Notes: generated by a model not told the origin, from the sequence alone. A stretch of DNA of 39,810 bases from an uncultured Succinivibrionaceae bacterium (GCA_900539665.1 UQCV01000011.1:1-39810); one strand, 5' to 3'. Counted from the first letter of the stretch, positions 16,950-26,204 are shown. A program made the numbers and translations.

Positions 16950-18983
16950 CTAAATTGTTCGAAGTCTTTCATCAATCGCTTTAATCTTATCGCGTAAAGC
17001 AGCTGCTTTTTCAAACTGCAGGGCTCGCGCAGCTTCAACCATTTGCTTGCGATATTCTTCCATGCAAGCTGTTAGTTTATGCGCGTCATGGCATTGCATG
17101 ATTTGCGCTATATCATCACTTAATGAAGTGGCGCTAGAGGTAATCGTATTTTCGATATTCTCTCGTTTTTCACCTAATTGCATGATGTCTTTAACTTCAT
17201 TTTTAACAGACTGTGGCACGATGCCATGTTCTTCGTTGTATGCTTGCTGTTTTTTACGTCTACGTTCAGTTTCGTCTATAGCAGCCTGCATGGAATCGGT
17301 AATAGTATCAGCATACAAAATGGCACAGCCATTGACGTTACGAGCAGCACGACCTATGGTCTGAATTAATGAGCGTGAAGAACGTAAGAATCCTTCCTTG
17401 TCCGCGTCAAGGATCGCAACTAACGATACTTCAGGGATATCAAGCCCTTCACGGAGCAGGTTAATCCCGACTAATACGTCAAAGGCCCCTAGTCTTAAGT
17501 CCCTAATAATTTCGACACGTTCAACGGTATCGATATCTGAATGGAGGTATCTCACTTTGATATCGTGCTCTTCTAAATATTCCGTCAAATCTTCAGCGGT
17601 ACGCTTAGTTAAAGTGGTAACGAGTACACGTTCATTTTTGCTAGATCTTAGGCGAATTTCACTCATCACATCGTCGACTTGCCCCGCTACCGGACGCACT
17701 TCGATGATTGGGTCTAATAAACCTGTTGGGCGCACCACTTGTTCAACTACTTGCCCATTAGCTTCTTCTAATTCAAATTCTTTAGGTGTAGCAGAGACGT
17801 AGATGGTTTGAGGTTGAAGCTTTTGAAATTCAGCGAAATTTAAAGGTCGATTATCAAGAGCAGACGGCAACCGAAACCCAAAGTTGACGAGGTTTTCTTT
17901 ACGCGAGCGATCCCCTTTGTACATCGCGCCGATTTGAGGCACGGTTACATGCGATTCATCGATGATTAGTAAGCCATCTTTAGGTAGATAGTCAAAGAGG
18001 CAGGGTGGAGCTTCTCCAGGCTTACGCCCAGATAGATAACGAGAATAGTTTTCAATACCGGAGCAGTAGCCAAGTTCTTCAATCATTTCCAAATCGCAGA
18101 CCGTACGTTCACGTAATCTTTGTTCTTCCACTAACTTATTAGCAGCCAAAAGTTCAGCGCTTCTAATTTCTAAATCGGCCTTTATTTCTTTGGTAGCTTC
18201 TTTTAAGACATCACGTGGCGTTACGTAGTGCGTTTTTGGATAAATAGTTACTCGCTGCAAATCCTCATGGTATTTACCTGTTAAAGGGTCGAAGGTATAA
18301 AGGCGTTCGATTTCATCATCAAAGAGCTCAATGCGCACAGCAAATTCGTCGGATTCAGCAGGAAATACATCGATGACATCACCTCGAACTCTAAAGTGCG
18401 CGCGAGAAAAGTCGACATCATTACGCGTATACTGTAAATCAGCTAAATGCGAGGTGATTTCATGTTGGTCAATAATGTCACCGACCGTGAGGTGTAAAAT
18501 TTGGCGTAAGTAACGCTCCGGAGAGCCCAAACCATAAATTGCACTCACAGAAGAAACGATAATTGTATCTCTTCTTTCAAGTAAAGCCTTGGTTGCGCTT
18601 AAGCGCATCTGTTCAATGTGTTCATTAACTTGCGCGTCTTTAGCAATATAAGTATCAGAAGACGGAATATAAGCTTCAGGTTGGTAATAATCGTAATAGG
18701 AAACGAAATATTCAACGGCATTATGCGGGAAAAATTTTCTCATTTCCCCGTAAAGCTGAGCCGCTAATGTTTTATTGTGCGCTAAGATTAAAGTTGGTTT
18801 ATTGACCGCGGCAATTACACTTGCCATCGTAAAAGTTTTCCCCGAACCAGTTACCCCAAGGAGAACTTGCGCTTTACGCCCCTCAAAAATACCTTTACTA
18901 AGTTCAGCAATAGCATTTGGTTGATCCCCTGCTGCCCCATAAGGCGCTTCAAGATTAAACTTACGGGCTTCTTCTACGATCAT
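16950..18983 (-). CDS. uvrB: excinuclease ABC subunit B
   Basis: Damage-verifying helicase-like subunit of nucleotide excision repair; works with UvrA, UvrC and UvrD. The 677-residue protein has the N-terminal Walker A GVTGSGKT (43-50), the UvrB-specific beta-hairpin region SYYDYYQPEAYIPSSDTYI (about 92-110), DESH (about 338-341), and C-terminal helicase motifs ending in QTIGRAARN. A UVR domain for contact with UvrC is at about 635-670 (YRKQMVEAARALQFEKAAALRD). Same length as E. coli UvrB. ATG at 18983 with an AGAGGAG ribosome binding site about 11 bases upstream. No abnormality seen. Confidence 0.98.
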   Translation of the reverse strand: MIVEEARKFNLEAPYGAAGDQPNAIAELSKGIFEGRKAQVLLGVTGSGKTFTMASVIAAVNKPTLILAHNKTLAAQLYGEMRKFFPHNAVEYFVSYYDYYQPEAYIPSSDTYIAKDAQVNEHIEQMRLSATKALLERRDTIIVSSVSAIYGLGSPERYLRQILHLTVGDIIDQHEITSHLADLQYTRNDVDFSRAHFRVRGDVIDVFPAESDEFAVRIELFDDEIERLYTFDPLTGKYHEDLQRVTIYPKTHYVTPRDVLKEATKEIKADLEIRSAELLAANKLVEEQRLRERTVCDLEMIEELGYCSGIENYSRYLSGRKPGEAPPCLFDYLPKDGLLIIDESHVTVPQIGAMYKGDRSRKENLVNFGFRLPSALDNRPLNFAEFQKLQPQTIYVSATPKEFELEEANGQVVEQVVRPTGLLDPIIEVRPVAGQVDDVMSEIRLRSSKNERVLVTTLTKRTAEDLTEYLEEHDIKVRYLHSDIDTVERVEIIRDLRLGAFDVLVGINLLREGLDIPEVSLVAILDADKEGFLRSSRSLIQTIGRAARNVNGCAILYADTITDSMQAAIDETERRRKKQQAYNEEHGIVPQSVKNEVKDIMQLGEKRENIENTITSSATSLSDDIAQIMQCHDAHKLTACMEEYRKQMVEAARALQFEKAAALRDKIKAIDERLRTI

Positions 18984-19726
18984 TTAAAACAATGCTCCTC
19001 TCTATGCTCGAGTCATGCTGCTTCCACGCTACTTCTCGCTATTATCATCTGCTTAGCGCAAGCAATCCACACCAACTAAACTGAAATTAAAGTTTAACTA
19101 CAAAAAATTAAAGAGGCTAAGCTTTAGGCGTGGTAGTTTTTCAAAAGAAGTTAAGGCACTTTTATTCTATTTTAATTTATGAACTCATTTAATGAACCAA
19201 GCAGTTTGCCATTTACCTTTTTCTAGTCTCTTTTACCATTGCTATTGCTATTACTTTTACTATTGCTATTCTAAGCCGTATAGCTAAGTATATTCCTCGC
19301 TAGAGCCTGTGTAGCGAGATAAATAATTTGGGCCATCTAAGTAAGTTGGCCTAGCCCTAGCGACTCAAGCCTAAGCCTAGTTCGCCCCGCAAAAGTTACC
19401 TCAAACCACTTAAAACTGACAAGATATCTATTGGCTTAAGCTATCCTCTCCTTAATTAAGTTATATCTTACCATGAACAACAAGGGTTACTGCCGGAAAA
19501 ATTAACTATGCTTGCTTTGGTACCTCAAAGACTACTTAAGCCCCAATTTTTTGCGCGGCCTTATAATCCAATATCACCCTCCCAAACCATTATTAACTGC
19601 GCAAAATATAGACAATTTTCAATAAAAAACTTAAAATTCTCTTGACAATACAATGAATCACATTTATCATGCGCTTCGTTCTTTATGTAGTGTTTAAAGC
19701 ACTCCATGGAACAGTATTTACGTGAT
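18984..19726. other. Gap between uvrB and the tRNA-Asn cluster
   Basis: Divergent promoter region: uvrB to the left, tRNAs to the right. Contents: ATTGCT/ATTACT-type simple repeats at about 19237-19272, a stem-loop CTCGCTA (19296-19302) with TAGCGAG (19312-19318), and the tRNA promoter near the right end. No protein gene supported. Confidence 0.55.
19642..19670 (+). promoter_or_regulatory. Sigma-70 promoter of the tRNA-Asn cluster
   Basis: TTGACA at 19642-19647 and TATCAT at 19665-19670 with an ideal 17-bp spacer; the first tRNA begins 56 bp past the -10 box. A GC-rich discriminator (GCGC) follows, as in promoters under stringent control. Confidence 0.82.
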
Positions 19727-19802
19727 TCCTCTTTAGTTCAGTCGGTAGAACGGCGGACTGTTAATCCGTATGTCGCTGGTTCGAGTCCGGCAAGAGGAGC
19801 CA
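19727..19802 (+). tRNA. tRNA-Asn (GTT), copy 1
   Basis: 76 nt including an encoded CCA. The acceptor stem TCCTCTT pairs with AAGAGGA; the anticodon loop CTGTTAA gives anticodon GTT (Asn); the T-loop GGTTCGAGTCC is canonical. Confidence 0.97.
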
Positions 19803-19825
19803 TTAAAATACACATTATTCAGGAT

Positions 19826-19901
19826 TCCTCTTTAGTTCAGTCGGTAGAACGGCGGACTGTTAATCCGTATGTCGCTGGTTCGAGTCCGGCAAGAGGAGCC
19901 A
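19826..19901 (+). tRNA. tRNA-Asn (GTT), copy 2
   Basis: Identical to copy 1 with encoded CCA. The 23-bp spacer before it is identical to the one after it, so the unit duplicated as a 99-bp block. Confidence 0.97.
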
Positions 19902-19924
19902 TTAAAATACACATTATTCAGGAT

Positions 19925-20000
19925 TCCTCTTTAGTTCAGTCGGTAGAACGGCGGACTGTTAATCCGTATGTCGCTGGTTCGAGTCCGGCAAGAGGAGCCA
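19925..20000 (+). tRNA. tRNA-Asn (GTT), copy 3
   Basis: Identical to copies 1 and 2 and in the same 99-bp register. No clear intrinsic terminator follows it; the DnaA-box array begins 63 bp downstream. Confidence 0.97.
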
Positions 20001-20062
20001 GCCAGAATCTCAAATAAAAACCCCCAAGCAAATAAAAAGTATAAACCTCAATAAACACATGG

Positions 20063-20232
20063 TTATTAACAGTTAATTTTCTATTTATCCCCAGGTTTTA
20101 CCCTTGTTATCCACACAAAAGTCCAACTAATACACTACTAGAACCATCAAAATTTCTTATTCACTCTTTATCCACCATTTATTCCCAAGATATACCATAG
20201 TTATACACCCTAAATTCACAGCCTTATAAACA
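20063..20232 (+). promoter_or_regulatory. Array of DnaA-box-like 9-mers in helical phase
   Basis: Same-strand matches to TTATNCACA: TTATTAACA (20063), TTATCCCCA (20085), TTATCCACA (20107, perfect), TTATTCACT (20157), TTATCCACC (20168), TTATTCCCA (20179), TTATACACC (20201) and TTATAAACA (20224). All but the perfect box have one mismatch. Start-to-start spacings are 22, 22, 50, 11, 11, 22 and 23 bp, so most boxes lie on one face of the helix. A two-mismatch copy (20212) fits the same register. Candidate DnaA-binding locus: a datA-like titration site, or less likely an origin. Binding is inferred only. Confidence 0.6.
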
Positions 20233-20863
20233 AGCTCATTTTTTATTAAATTCCACCTATAACGCCAAGATCCAAGACTTTAGCTTAATTTCCCCCATCA
20301 CGTCCCATAAACTAGTCACCTTCCCCATGCGATACCGACTGTATTTTTCTTTTGCTTTGCTCATGAATTCGTGAGTTCAGGAGTTGTAAGTTCATCTATC
20401 CAGGTTATTTTTATCGAATCTTGGCATTGAAGTGAATGCCTATTGAGCACTCTAAACAATAACAAAAAAATCACTAAATATAACAAACTAATGAGAATTT
20501 ATTTTTACGGTAAAACTGTAAAACCGTGTAACCAACATGGTTGTTACACAATTTTATATGTAACTAATTTTTTTAATCTTTTTGCCTTGTTCAAGTTAAA
20601 AAAATAGCGCAAACCCACATCAAATGTGGCAAAATTATATCCCAATGTTTTGGTCTCACGTGCTCTAGAAACGTACAAAAACAGTTAATTTTTTTTAATT
20701 TGGCTCACAATCCACTATATCAAAATGACACCATTTTTAAATTTGAATCGCCAGAGGTGTATAATTTGTTACAAATGATTACAAATGTACAAAAAACAAA
20801 ATAAAAAAAATTGTACAAAATACAGCCTTAAAAACTAAAAATGATTACACAAAGTTTACTAAT

Positions 20864-20891
20864 ATGTTAAAATTTTGTTAATATTTAACAT
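20864..20891. promoter_or_regulatory. Inverted repeat ahead of the GGDEF/EAL gene, possible operator
   Basis: Arms ATGTTAAA (20864-20871) and TTTAACAT (20884-20891), perfect over 8 bp, ending just before the -35 box at 20897. The position suits an activator or repressor of that promoter; no known regulator is matched. Confidence 0.4.
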
Positions 20892-20896
20892 GTGAA

Positions 20897-20924
20897 TTGG
20901 CAAACTCAAATGGCTGTATATAAT
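20897..20924 (+). promoter_or_regulatory. Sigma-70 promoter of the first GGDEF/EAL gene
   Basis: TTGGCA (20897-20902) and TATAAT (20919-20924), 16-bp spacer, 28 bp ahead of the start codon at 20953, leaving a short leader with an AGGGA ribosome binding site. Confidence 0.72.
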
Positions 20925-20952
20925 AGCATTCACATTCAAGGGATAAACTTAT

Positions 20953-22860
20953 ATGCTACAATCCATATCTGTGCTCGGCAAAAGCATAATATTTGCAACT
21001 ATACTATCGCTCGTCAACATTACTGTCTCATATATCTACACTAGAACCGATTGCAACACCCAAATAAATACCGTGGCGAGCTATCTTAAAAACGTAGCCA
21101 CTTCTGGCAACAAAGAATTTACCCAATCCTTTGGTAATGACACTGCGAATAATCTAGAACTTTTAGCCCTTAAAGTTTCTATTGATGGTGCTAGCGTTTA
21201 CTCTTTTGATGGTAGTAATAAAGGTTCTATCTACCAAAAGTTTTTCCCAGCCACAGGTGAAGTTTCCGAACCAAACTTTCGCGCTAGCTTTGAGATCAAC
21301 ACCCAAAGCACCGCTCTTAGTTTCTTAATACGTATTCTTGTCAGTACCGTTATTATTTTCCTTGGTTGTATCGCCATAGCTTCTTTAGCTGCTAAGAAAG
21401 CCATGAATACCTTGAATCGTTTACGCACTGCAATCTTAAACCATCAATATGAAGACATTGAATTTGATGATTTAAGTAAAGAACTCTGCACTATCGAAAG
21501 TAAGTTCAAGCATGATCTTGAAGATGCAGCTAAAAAGATCGAACACCTCGAAAGCGCTTCAACCCTTGATGTCCTTACTGGTTTATACAACCGTAGCGCT
21601 TTTAGACAGCAGTTCGATAAGCTCATGTCTTCTAAAGACCAGAACCAAGTTAACATGCTTGGTATTATCCGTGCTTCTGAGTTACAACAAATCAACTCTG
21701 AACGTGGCTTCCAGATGGGTGACTCCTACATCAGAGATTTAGCTTCTTTATTAAAGGATACTTTATCTCATTTCCCTCAAGCCATGGCTTACCGTATTTC
21801 TGGCTCGGATATCGCTGTTATTCAACCAAAGACTGATGAAGAAAACATCAAGCGCATTAATGAAGAACTTTTAGCTTTAGTCATTGAATATCAGAAGTCC
21901 CATAGCATGTCTTGCGTATGCTATAGTGGTTACACCCTCTTTACCGCTACCGAAAAGACTGAAACTATTTTGTCTCGTGCGGACTTAGCTTTGGCTTTAG
22001 CTCAGACTGGCCCGGCTAACGGCTACTATATCCAAAAGGAAGACACTGAAGATTACCTCCAAGGAGAAATTCATTGGCGTGAAACCATTTTAGATATTCT
22101 TAACCGTCAAGCGATTAAGCTTTACTATCAGCCAATTAAGAGCATGAATATCTCTATTCATACTTATGTAGAAATCTTTGCTCGTTTCTCTACCAAAGAT
22201 GGTGAAACCCTTTCTACTGAAACTGTATTAGCTGCAGCTCAGCGCCATGACTTACTCATTCGCTTAGAAGAAATGATTATCGAAAACATCATTGCCAAAT
22301 TCTATGCCGTAAATGACAAGTCAATCCGCTTTGGGATTAACTTATCAGCTAATGCTTTAATCAGCACTTCATTCTTACTTTGGTTGGAAAGAACTTTACT
22401 TCGCCACAGTGAAATTGCCGCTAACCTCGTATTCGAAATCAACGAAGAAATCTTAGAAAGCAATAACCTCGGCGCTCAACGTCTCTTCTCTATCATTAAA
22501 CGTGCCGGTTCTTTCACTAGTATCAGTCATTTTGGGAAAGGGATTGAATCATTCCGTATCTACCGTGAACTTAAGCCAAACTACATCAAGCTTGATCCAA
22601 ACCTTTGCCAGAGCTTTGAAAAGGACTTAACTTCTCAGCAGTTCGTCCGTATGATTATTGAAGTATCTCATCGTTTAGGTTGCGTAGTAATTGCCGAAGG
22701 CATTGAAACCACCTTGCAAAAGCAACACATCGAAAACCTTTATGTGGATGCTATTCAGGGTTACCTTATTGCCCAGCCTGAAGAACTTACCGATAAAGTT
22801 AAGATTGACCTTAACCCAGCTTGGCAACGTAAAAATACCCCTCAGGACTTTTTCTCTTAA
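20953..22860 (+). CDS. membrane protein with degenerate GGDEF and EAL domains (LapD/CsrD-like)
   Basis: 635 residues. Membrane segments at about 9-29 and 123-147 enclose a periplasmic domain of about 90 residues, then a HAMP-like/coiled-coil linker (150-205), a GGDEF domain (about 206-360) and an EAL domain (about 372-615). The GGDEF signature is SGSDI (283-287), so no diguanylate cyclase activity is expected. In the EAL domain the signature is EIF (407-409), and the metal-binding DD pair is replaced by SH (525-526), while N463, E495, K546 and AEGIE (581-585) remain. This fits loss of phosphodiesterase activity with possible retention of ligand binding, as in LapD, or an RNA-turnover role as in CsrD (GEIHWRETI resembles CsrD's GNVRWRTLI). 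Which one applies is undecided. Confidence 0.8.
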   Translation: MLQSISVLGKSIIFATILSLVNITVSYIYTRTDCNTQINTVASYLKNVATSGNKEFTQSFGNDTANNLELLALKVSIDGASVYSFDGSNKGSIYQKFFPATGEVSEPNFRASFEINTQSTALSFLIRILVSTVIIFLGCIAIASLAAKKAMNTLNRLRTAILNHQYEDIEFDDLSKELCTIESKFKHDLEDAAKKIEHLESASTLDVLTGLYNRSAFRQQFDKLMSSKDQNQVNMLGIIRASELQQINSERGFQMGDSYIRDLASLLKDTLSHFPQAMAYRISGSDIAVIQPKTDEENIKRINEELLALVIEYQKSHSMSCVCYSGYTLFTATEKTETILSRADLALALAQTGPANGYYIQKEDTEDYLQGEIHWRETILDILNRQAIKLYYQPIKSMNISIHTYVEIFARFSTKDGETLSTETVLAAAQRHDLLIRLEEMIIENIIAKFYAVNDKSIRFGINLSANALISTSFLLWLERTLLRHSEIAANLVFEINEEILESNNLGAQRLFSIIKRAGSFTSISHFGKGIESFRIYRELKPNYIKLDPNLCQSFEKDLTSQQFVRMIIEVSHRLGCVVIAEGIETTLQKQHIENLYVDAIQGYLIAQPEELTDKVKIDLNPAWQRKNTPQDFFS

Positions 22861-23435
22861 ACCTTTAGTTTAAGACAAGCCCCTTGGTACTTAGTGCCCT
22901 TGAGGCTAAAGTTTTTGGTGTTAGTTCTTTTTTGTAACTTAATCCCCAAAACAAAACCTTAAAAAGCATTTGGTCTAAGCCAAATGCTTTTTGCTTTAGA
23001 CTTTTGACCTTTTTACTCTTCCTTACTCTTCGTTTTACTGCTTTGATTTTTGCTTTGAGCTTTTTGTTTTGTTTTTTTCCTAAAGTCACATCGAACCTTT
23101 CCTTAAAACATAATGCCTCGTAATAATAAATAGCTCACTTAATCGCACACATCTAAAGTGATATCATTGTCACCATATTAAACATGTCTTATTATGAGAA
23201 TACTTAAAAACAAACGATAAAAACCTAAAGGAATACCTAAGAGTTTTAAGGACGAATTAGTTTTACTTAAATTAAGGATTTTACGCTTAAAGGCCAAACA
23301 CCATGAAGCTAACAGCTTTAATACCTAGTTTAACTTTTTAAAACTATTCATAGATGTAGTTTGGGCCTTTGATAAAAAATCAAAGGCTAAATCTTAACAT
23401 CGTATTTTTCTTTGGATAAAACTGAGATTTGACTT
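22861..23435. other. Gap between the two GGDEF/EAL genes
   Basis: Contains the strong terminator at 22961-22992, so the two genes are probably transcribed separately. The rest, including the T-rich stretch to 23080 and a region of AAGG/TTTAA motifs, shows no supported gene. The second gene's promoter was not identified. Confidence 0.6.
22961..22992 (+). terminator. Strong intrinsic terminator
   Basis: 13-bp perfect stem AAAAAGCATTTGG (22961-22973) with CCAAATGCTTTTT (22980-22992) and a 6-base loop. About 100 bp past the first GGDEF/EAL gene. A/T-tailed on both sides, so probably bidirectional. Confidence 0.88.
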
Positions 23436-25835
23436 ATGTTCTATGTAAGAGTACCGCTTTCACGGCAAATTTTTATTAACCTTTTTCTCTTAGCTTTGAT
23501 TGCGGGCGGATGTATTTATCTCACCCAAAAAAACTTTTCCGTACTTGAATATAAAAGCAAAATTGCCTTTACCCAAAAGATTAATAATTACTTTTTCTCC
23601 CACATAGAAGAAAAAGAAAATCATTTGATGCGCGATATTGTAACCCGCCTTATTTATAACTTGCCGTTTAATGAAATGCCAAGCCACATTGTGTATTTTG
23701 AATGGCACGAAGATAAACCCAATATTCCTATCTATAGACGTGAAGCAGATAACTTTATTGTCCCTGATGAATTTTTAGAGACCTATAGAAACAAAGTCTT
23801 TAAACGCTTAGCGGAACCAAAAGCTGATAAAATTCCAAACGTATACTGCACCACTACTGAGAGCTGCACTCTATTTTTACATAAACGCTATAACATGGGC
23901 GAACGTAGCGGTATTGCCATTTATGGCATTCGCTTAACTAGCTTAATTGAATCGTATAAGCAACTTGCTGGTTACGCTGGTATTATTTTCCTTGAAACCC
24001 ATAACAAAAACCTCGCACTTAACGAATGGAAGAATGAACCTATCTCCCCAAACACTCACATCATTCCTATTAATATCAATAAGCTTAATAGGGATGAGCC
24101 TCTTATTGACTTAAAGAGTAACCCTACAGCATCACAAATTACCTATAATGACTACACTCAAAAGTTTGCTGCTAAGTGGGGGTTCACTCGTGAAATCTAT
24201 ACTCCATTCATTATTTTTGGCCAAAATTTAGGATATAACGTCAACTTTATTCCGGAACCTAAAATCTCCGATATCCTTCTCCTCCCTACCCCTGAAAACT
24301 TCACAAGCATGCTATGCCTATTAATCCTGTTAGGTGGGGTTTTAATTTACCAATTACGCGTTTTACTACGAACCTACAATTTCATAGCTACTAATGCGAC
24401 CCGTATTAAGCGTTACGCTCCTACTGCCGCCCCTGGATTTGCGCAGGATGAAACTATTGCTTTGATTAATATGCTAGATAGCGCGATCTCTTCTGCCGAA
24501 AAGCGCGACACCACTATTCAAAAGCTTAATCAAAAGCTAGCTCTCTTTGACTACTACGATACCGCCTCATCCTTGCCAAACGCTAAATGGATCAACGAGC
24601 AATTGATTCGTAGCATCAGTAGCTACGCTTCAGATATTAGTAAGACTTACTACTTAGTGCTCTTTACCACTTCGATTAAAGAAGACTACTTAAACTCTGA
24701 AGATCATCTAAGCACCATTGCCTCACGAATCTTATCGACGGTGGGTGAAGCCAACAATTTGGCTATGTTTAGTGAAAATACTTTTGCGCTTCTTACTTCT
24801 GACTGCACTGATAATAATGCGGTCTGCCAGCTCTTAGATAAAATCAAGGGAGCGATTAAAGAACTTTTACCGCCTGATGATAATAACCTCCATATCCGCG
24901 CGGGAATGGTAAGTGTCATGTCACCTACCATAACTCATACTGAACTTATTCGGCGGGCACTAGCCGCGCTTCAAAGCAGTATTGCTGACAAAAACGACAC
25001 TGATAACTACACCCTCTTTAGCGCCGCTATTGGCCGCACCGCTACGGAAAACTCACTCCTTGAAACTAGCCTACGTAAAGCTAAATTAAGTGGTGAACTC
25101 TTACTTAAATACGAACTTGTTTATAATACCAAGGTGCATTCTGTGATCGGTTTAAAAGCGCATCCTTATTGGCTCCGTAACGGCACTGCAGTATGCCTTT
25201 TAGACTATAAGGACGACATCATAAGTTCTGGGCTTAATATTGAGTACAATTATTGGAAAATTGAAAATTGTCTCTTTGATTTAAACGAATTGGACAACAA
25301 GCTCAACCAGCAAATCAACATCGTGATTAAACTAAACCTAGGTCAGCTTACCGACCCAAATCTTACCTCAATGCTCGACGTCTTGACGCTTAAATATAGC
25401 GTAATGCCTACCCGCATTTACTTCTCCATCTCGGAAGAAGATATCAGCAGTGACCTTGAGGCGGCTCATTTAGCTATCAATAATCTTCTTAAGAGTGGTT
25501 ACCACGTTAACCTTGAAGACTATGGTTTAGGTTATGCTGATTGCGCCTTCGTTAAACGCTTTGGCTTTGACTTCGTAACCTACTCCCCTATCGTAGCTAA
25601 TCGCCTCATTCGTACCGAATACGACCGACAGATGATTACCAACAACATTAAGCAGCTACAAGAGTTAGGAACCGTTGGTATTGGGGTCTCAGGAATTAAT
25701 AACATCTTAACTGCGCGCATCATGGCTAATATTGGGGTTTACTTCATCTCAGGCCCGCTGTTGCCACAAGACTGTCTAATCTCCCAAGTCCCTGAAGCTA
25801 TTGCTAACACGAAGTTTGATGAACAAGCAAGCTAA
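23436..25835 (+). CDS. second membrane protein with highly degenerate GGDEF and EAL domains
   Basis: 799 residues. Membrane helix at about 12-30, a large periplasmic domain (31-288, two Cys at 138 and 144), a second helix at about 289-307, a linker, then GGDEF-like (about 370-530) and EAL-like (about 545-785) folds. The GGDEF site is SENTF (446-450). In the EAL domain the signature is KAH (574-576), LEDYG replaces the DDFG metal motif (693-697), Tyr or Ser replaces the catalytic Lys (near 716), and VSGIN (751-755) replaces AEGVE; N634 and E668 persist. Both activities should be lost, and c-di-GMP binding is doubtful. Weak ribosome binding site. Likely a sensory or scaffold protein paired with its neighbour; this is inference. 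Confidence 0.75.
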   Translation: MFYVRVPLSRQIFINLFLLALIAGGCIYLTQKNFSVLEYKSKIAFTQKINNYFFSHIEEKENHLMRDIVTRLIYNLPFNEMPSHIVYFEWHEDKPNIPIYRREADNFIVPDEFLETYRNKVFKRLAEPKADKIPNVYCTTTESCTLFLHKRYNMGERSGIAIYGIRLTSLIESYKQLAGYAGIIFLETHNKNLALNEWKNEPISPNTHIIPININKLNRDEPLIDLKSNPTASQITYNDYTQKFAAKWGFTREIYTPFIIFGQNLGYNVNFIPEPKISDILLLPTPENFTSMLCLLILLGGVLIYQLRVLLRTYNFIATNATRIKRYAPTAAPGFAQDETIALINMLDSAISSAEKRDTTIQKLNQKLALFDYYDTASSLPNAKWINEQLIRSISSYASDISKTYYLVLFTTSIKEDYLNSEDHLSTIASRILSTVGEANNLAMFSENTFALLTSDCTDNNAVCQLLDKIKGAIKELLPPDDNNLHIRAGMVSVMSPTITHTELIRRALAALQSSIADKNDTDNYTLFSAAIGRTATENSLLETSLRKAKLSGELLLKYELVYNTKVHSVIGLKAHPYWLRNGTAVCLLDYKDDIISSGLNIEYNYWKIENCLFDLNELDNKLNQQINIVIKLNLGQLTDPNLTSMLDVLTLKYSVMPTRIYFSISEEDISSDLEAAHLAINNLLKSGYHVNLEDYGLGYADCAFVKRFGFDFVTYSPIVANRLIRTEYDRQMITNNIKQLQELGTVGIGVSGINNILTARIMANIGVYFISGPLLPQDCLISQVPEAIANTKFDEQAS

Positions 25836-26204
25836 CTCCATGATTTTTGATATGGTTAAGGTTAAGAACTTAAATTCCCATAAAAATTCTTAACCTTGCT
25901 TCTAAAACTAGTTTCTAAGCTAGGTTTCTAAACAATGCTTCTAAACCTAGCCTCAAAAGTCAAAAATCAAAACTTGAATTAAAAATCTACCCCACCTTCA
26001 AACTTTGGTCCTTTTAGGCCAGGGGTTCATCAACATTCCCCCTCGCCCCCAAAAAAAAAAACAAAAACGAAAAACCCAACGTTAGATGAGGCTATAGCCA
26101 CAAATGTTATTGCTACTCAATATTTGAAATTCTTTCTTAAAAAACTATCAAAAAATGTTGCAACCTGCTTGACACTAACCAAAGGAGGATAGTTAAACAG
26201 CATT
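25836..26204. other. Gap before the recombinase remnant
   Basis: Contains an 11-bp inverted repeat (25858-25868 with 25887-25897, AAGGTTAAGAA/TTCTTAACCTT) that may terminate the preceding gene although no T run follows, repeated TTTCTAA motifs to about 25960, and a C-run/A-run junction at 26037-26060. A good AAGGAGG ribosome binding site at about 26181-26187 has no matching intact gene, which suggests a deletion at the island's left edge. Confidence 0.5.
25858..25897 (+). terminator. Possible terminator after the second GGDEF/EAL gene
   Basis: 11-bp perfect stem with an 18-base loop, starting 23 bp past the stop codon; no T run follows, so it could be a Rho-type or mRNA-stabilising hairpin. 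Confidence 0.4.

Larger units (their letters stand above)
20001..20952. other. AT-rich intergenic region with DnaA-box array and inverted repeats
   Basis: About 950 bp. Left part: DnaA-box-like 9-mers (20063-20232). Middle and right: very AT-rich sequence with an inverted repeat TGTAACCAAC/GTTGTTACA around 20527-20548, three GTACAAAA copies (near 20672, 20787 and 20812), TTACAAATG direct repeats near 20768-20785, and ATGTTAAA/TTTAACAT arms (20864-20891) just ahead of the promoter of the next gene. No protein gene seen. Confidence 0.65.

Noticed and set aside
3818..20000. CRISPR array
   Set aside because: The direct repeats have no unique spacers of regular length, and no cas gene is present.
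19706..20017. 103-codon frame with a threefold peptide repeat
   Set aside because: It is a translation of the three tRNA-Asn genes; the 99-bp period keeps the frame open.
20001..20952. Chromosomal origin (oriC)
   Set aside because: DnaA boxes and AT-rich DNA fit, but neither dnaA, dnaN, mnmG nor mioC is near, and I see no change of strand composition across the site. Kept as a DnaA-binding locus only.
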